From positions 34,502,496 through 34,566,495 of the forward strand of contig CM068313.1 in assembly GCA_034766995.1 (NCBI GenBank): a stretch of DNA of 64,000 bases, given 5' to 3'. Below are positions 60,026-64,000 of this stretch, one piece after another. The notes under the pieces are model-generated. The model saw nothing but the letters and a program-made list of their open reading frames with translations, had not been told where the DNA came from and ran no database searches. Made by a program: the position numbers and the translations under genes. The stretch's first letter is position 1, and each line of letters opens with the position of its first letter. The DNA is from Acanthacorydalis orientalis (Eukaryota > Arthropoda > Insecta > Megaloptera > Corydalidae).

Positions 60026-61147
60026 GTTTATCAATTAATAATATTACTATAAGACTAAACTTTTATTGATGGACTAAGGATAACATAATTAAGATTGCGG
60101 GTCATAAAATTTTAAAATTATCGGAAATAGATAGCGTGCCACATGAAAATAAAAGAATCATTCGTAGAATAGTGTCATTTTAATTCCATTTATATAGAGT
60201 TTTCTCAATAAAATTAAAATAATTCAGATATTTAGTTAAGTAATAAAAGAAGTCTAGATTAATGTGTAAAAATATTTTATTTAAACCCAACACTTGTTCT
60301 TCTGCGTACGGTAATAAATTAACTTACATGCATTTATTTCACCATTCCTGATTTAGGATATCGTTCAAATTTTCAAAAAAGTAACATACACACAAAAATC
60401 TTCATTTTAATTAACCTAACTTTTATTACAATCTATTTTTCAAAATACTACAATACATTAATATGAAAATAAATGTATATTTGTAATTTAAATAAAAAAA
60501 AACAACATAAACTACTGAACTTTGTAGAACTTACTAGCAAAACAATCGTTTTCAATTAAAGAACGACATTCAATTACGTTCTTGGGAATAAAATTATATT
60601 TTCATGAGTATTTTTTTTATGAAAGTAATAACATTTATTGTAGTTGTAATAAAAACTAATACATTTATTGGTTTTTCGTTTAGAAATAATAATGATTTTC
60701 ACTATAAAAAAAAATGGTTATCAGTGAAGGTTATCATTACTTACTATTAATATGATTACTTTTATTACAATAAAATTATATTCAATAAAATTTTGCTTTT
60801 AATATAACCATCTACAAAATTAAAATAGATTTTAAAAATGTATACATAATATCGATGATAATTATTAAAGATATATATATATAATTATTTTTGTACCTCT
60901 TCCATTACGAATAAATTAACAATTGAATAACTTGATGTAAATATTTTTTATGAATAAACTGAAAGATGTTGATTTATTGAAACGTGCAAGAATATCGTAA
61001 AAATTGTTTAAACCAATTGATCACGCAAACATAACGTAGTTATTTTTAAATATTCAAGATTAGCATCTATCATTAAAAAATAAAAATATTAATTGAATTT
61101 GTGTAATATTTGAAACTAAAATGTACACAATGTATACATATACACGC

Positions 61148-61153
<6 letters not shown>

Positions 61154-61192
<39 letters not shown>
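61154..61192. repeat. (AT)n microsatellite
   Basis: 39 bp. Confidence 0.96.
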
Positions 61193-61194
<2 letters not shown>

Positions 61195-61384
61195 AAAATC
61201 TTTTAAAATAAACAAAATGTAATTTTCTATATACCTTGAACTGATTTAAATTTATATTTCAATCATTGCCTCAAATCATCATGTATTTATAAAAAAATGT
61301 CAATGGGTATAAAAATAATCTAGAACACAACATGTAATATTAACTTAATGCAACAACATTCTAAAAATTTTTAAGCTTTTTAAA

Positions 61385-61403
61385 ATATATATATATATAT
61401 ATA
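61385..61403. repeat. (AT)n microsatellite
   Basis: 19 bp. Confidence 0.88.
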
Positions 61404-62046
61404 ATCAATTCGGGATATTGTTTGCAATAAAATATTCTTTATACTTTAAAGTATTAAAGGTGTTTACTGAAGAAAATAAAATATCATGATTTATTTTCGC
61501 AAATTATTTTTTTTAAATCCTACAAAACACAAAATAACTTCTAATCAAAAAGTTCAATAATTGATTATTGATCATTTCTGATTATTTCTTTTCGATGTTA
61601 ATGCCATCATCCTCCAATACATTGAGATTCTGAAAAATCTCTGATTTCTGCTAAAATTTGAATATTTTAATCATCATAATGCATTTCCTTTAGATAGCGG
61701 AATTGTACTTTTTTTATTATAGAAAAAGTTTAATGTCTATAAATAATTTAATACAGTAAATATAAATATTATTTTATACTCTACTTTTTAAAACATATTT
61801 TACATAGACTTTCATATTAATATTATTTTAGGTTCATATCTCCATAATCAATTTTAACGCTCAATTTTTCAACAAGATTATTTCATAAAATTACGCAAAT
61901 ATAAATCAATAAATAATATTCTCATCACTATTTCAATAAAAAAATAGCAATACTGTAGAGTTCGATCTAAATTATTATTACAAAAAATACAATTTAAAAT
62001 TCTCTTACGGCAATTTTAGTCCAATTATGATAAATTTTATAATTAA

Positions 62047-62049
<3 letters not shown>

Positions 62050-62118
<69 letters not shown>
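62050..62118. repeat. (AT)n microsatellite
   Basis: 69 bp, pure. Confidence 0.97.
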
Positions 62119-62120
<2 letters not shown>

Positions 62121-62423
62121 CTAAAAGTATGTACTAGAAACGTACAAAATTAGAAAAAGATTTAAAAAAATAAATCTATACAGTCATAAATTTCAATAAA
62201 ATTTGACAGAATTGATAATATATGTTATAAAGATGTTTATTTTTTTTAATTCAAGACAGACATATATTTCTATTTTTTCTCTTATTCAGTTGTTAACTAC
62301 TTTCAAAATTGGTAATAATAATAATGTTTATAAAGTTCAAATCATTAAACCTTCACTACTAATTTGACTGATATTCTGTTATATTGAAATTAGGAAACAA
62401 AATAAATCTAGCAATAAATTTTA

Positions 62424-62448
62424 TTATATATATATATATATATATATA
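62424..62448. repeat. (TA)n microsatellite
   Basis: 25 bp. Confidence 0.93.
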
Positions 62449-62743
62449 CTTTTATATTTTTACTTAATTTACAGAAATCAATTGAAGGTTCAATAAATAT
62501 TGTTCTAGTGGTTTTCAATAGTAAATGAGTCATTTTTACTGAATAAAGTCGTGAATGTTAAAATCTACATTGAGACTGTTATGAATATGTTTATATGCAT
62601 TAGACATTTTCACAACGAGTATTTCTTAGTCGCTCTATTTAAAATTAATGACCAGTGAATTTGTATTTGATTCCATTTGACCTATGCCATACAAATTATA
62701 TTTTGTTTATCATAACAGTTGAGAATATCATAAGATATGGATG

Positions 62744-62761
62744 CATATATATATATATATA
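62744..62761. repeat. (AT)n microsatellite
   Basis: 18 bp. Confidence 0.87.
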
Positions 62762-62892
62762 ATGTAATAGTCAATTATATTATCTATTAATTTTTATTTT
62801 TACTGCAATTATTGATTAGAGGCCTGTTTTCGAAACATTAAAAAATTAAAAAAAATAGAATATCGCTCATTTTTGTAATACTTTTTATTACT

Positions 62893-62895
<3 letters not shown>

Positions 62896-62952
<57 letters not shown>
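62896..62952. repeat. (AT)n microsatellite
   Basis: 57 bp, followed by CATACATATAGAGAAAGAG. Confidence 0.97.
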
Positions 62953-62956
<4 letters not shown>

Positions 62957-63423
62957 CATATAGAGAAAGAGAACCAAATATTATTTACATCAAAGATACT
63001 ATCACATTTTAGAAACATGAAAAATAAAATAATACTGATTTTAGCATGCTTATTTATATCCGTACAATTTTCATACGAACCATAAATAAACGACTGAACA
63101 TCTTTAAAAATTAATAAAAATTCTCTCGCTAAAAATAAATAGATATAAACTTATTCCAACCCCTATTCATCTTTATATAGAAACGACTGTAGAACGAACT
63201 TCTTATCAAAATTATTTTTTTGCTCTTTCTCAATAAAATCGTATAATAATTATACTGATTAGATAATGTAATTATGTTTAAATAATAATAATGATAAAGT
63301 TTTATTCCTTCGCACTTTTATAAAGGTGTCTAATACATTTGATAAGTGAGTATAAATCACGTAGTGCAATTAGATAAGTATTTACGCTTAATTGATAAAA
63401 ATTATTTTGCACACATAATGAAG

Positions 63424-63426
<3 letters not shown>

Positions 63427-63473
<47 letters not shown>
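63427..63473. repeat. (TA)n microsatellite
   Basis: 47 bp. Confidence 0.97.
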
Positions 63474-63476
<3 letters not shown>

Positions 63477-63597
63477 CTCGAAAACTATATCGACGAGATC
63501 TTTAATGATTTAAAACTAATTTTTTTCTATTCAATACCGAGGAAAGAACTATAATATTAAGAATACTTTTATTATTTACTTTTTGGTATTTTACAAA

Positions 63598-63602
63598 CAT
63601 AC

Positions 63603-63659
<57 letters not shown>
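63598..63659. repeat. (ACAT)n(AT)n compound microsatellite
   Basis: Four ACAT units then 44 bp of AT. Confidence 0.97.
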
Positions 63660-63660
<1 letters not shown>

Positions 63661-64000
63661 CATAATTGTAAACTTGTCGCAGAACAAATTGTAATTTGAC
63701 TACAAATTAAAATAAAATACAGTCAATGGACTCTTAAGCGAAAAACAGTTTAATGTAAATGATTTAAAAGAGCGAGCGTTTAATTTAATAATCAACGTTA
63801 AAAACACGATGACAACAAACAAAACAAAAACCAACGAAAGAAATAGCACACATAAAATTATTTCCATGTATAAATCATTACCGAAGAGCACAGAAGCAAA
63901 CAGAAAATTTCTATTAAATTACATTTGCTCTCTGTAATCAAGCCCGACGCGTTTCAATGCGTCAAAATTTTAATTACCGTAAAACACCAGCATGGCGGCA

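Larger units (their letters stand above)
58700..64000. other. Gene-free A+T-rich stretch to the window edge
   Basis: Ten arrays in A+T-rich DNA. The only composition changes are GAGGCCCTCCGGAGGTGTG just right of the array ending 59593, and the last 70 bp (GCCCGACGCGTTTCAATGCG through ACCAGCATGGCGGCA), which may be the edge of another island continuing outside. Confidence 0.5.

Noticed and set aside
1..64000. CRISPR arrays, bacterial operons, ribosome binding sites
   Set aside because: No spaced direct repeats with unique spacers and no compact gene order; the decayed insect-type transposons and splice-like signals indicate a eukaryotic nuclear genome.
1..64000. tRNA, rRNA, snRNA or well-known animal microRNA genes
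   Set aside because: I looked for B-box-like GGTTCRANTCC, cloverleaf-sized folds and well-known microRNA seeds by eye and found none; a tRNAscan or Infernal run would be decisive.

Overview
The window looks like nuclear DNA of an arthropod, most likely an insect. It is very A+T-rich (roughly three quarters or more by eye). It has no dense gene array, operon, ribosomal gene or tRNA that I can recognise. It carries decayed Tc1/mariner-superfamily transposase genes of types common in insects, plus short non-autonomous elements whose CAGTGGC or CAGGG ends recall hAT elements. Species cannot be named from this sequence.

Layout. I tally about 65 dinucleotide arrays, nearly all (TA)n, covering about 3.3 kb (about 5%), or close to one per kilobase from end to end. 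Between them lies mostly featureless A+T-rich DNA. The recognisable protein-coding matter is three dead transposases, all on the minus strand. One is a mariner N-terminal fragment at about 35.2-35.6 kb. One is an internally deleted mariner at about 47.8-48.6 kb. One is a longer IS630/Tc1-mariner-like transposase at about 52.3-53.1 kb that has lost its second catalytic aspartate. There is also a pair of related 165-bp inverted-repeat elements (38.6 and 44.6 kb) and a 388-bp inverted-repeat element at 7.05-7.44 kb that abuts a (TA)n tract.

Against this background stand islands of higher G+C and mixed composition at about 1.5, 2.5-2.9, 10.2-10.55, 14.7-14.95, 16.6-17.0, 26.2-26.65, 28.0-28.25, 33.55-33.85, 46.5-46.85 and 53.6-53.95 kb. 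Those at 28.0, 33.7 and 53.65 kb look most like promoters or 5' leaders. The first ends in a consensus splice donor, the second has two opposed CCAAT boxes inside a short inverted repeat, and the third has an initiator-like motif followed by a very G+C-rich leader. The window may therefore be intergenic, or may lie across the first introns of one or more long genes.

The best small coding candidates are a 41-codon frame at 13.73 kb that also fits a 71-bp exon with a GTAAGT donor, and a 37-codon basic/acidic frame at 19.35 kb. With a stop codon expected about once per 11 codons at this base composition, some tens of open frames of 60 or more codons should arise by chance. I therefore treat most long frames, especially those running through TA repeats as Tyr-Ile repeats, as noise. 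I found no convincing new multi-gene system. The most unusual structure is a perfect 45-bp palindrome at 35.90 kb.
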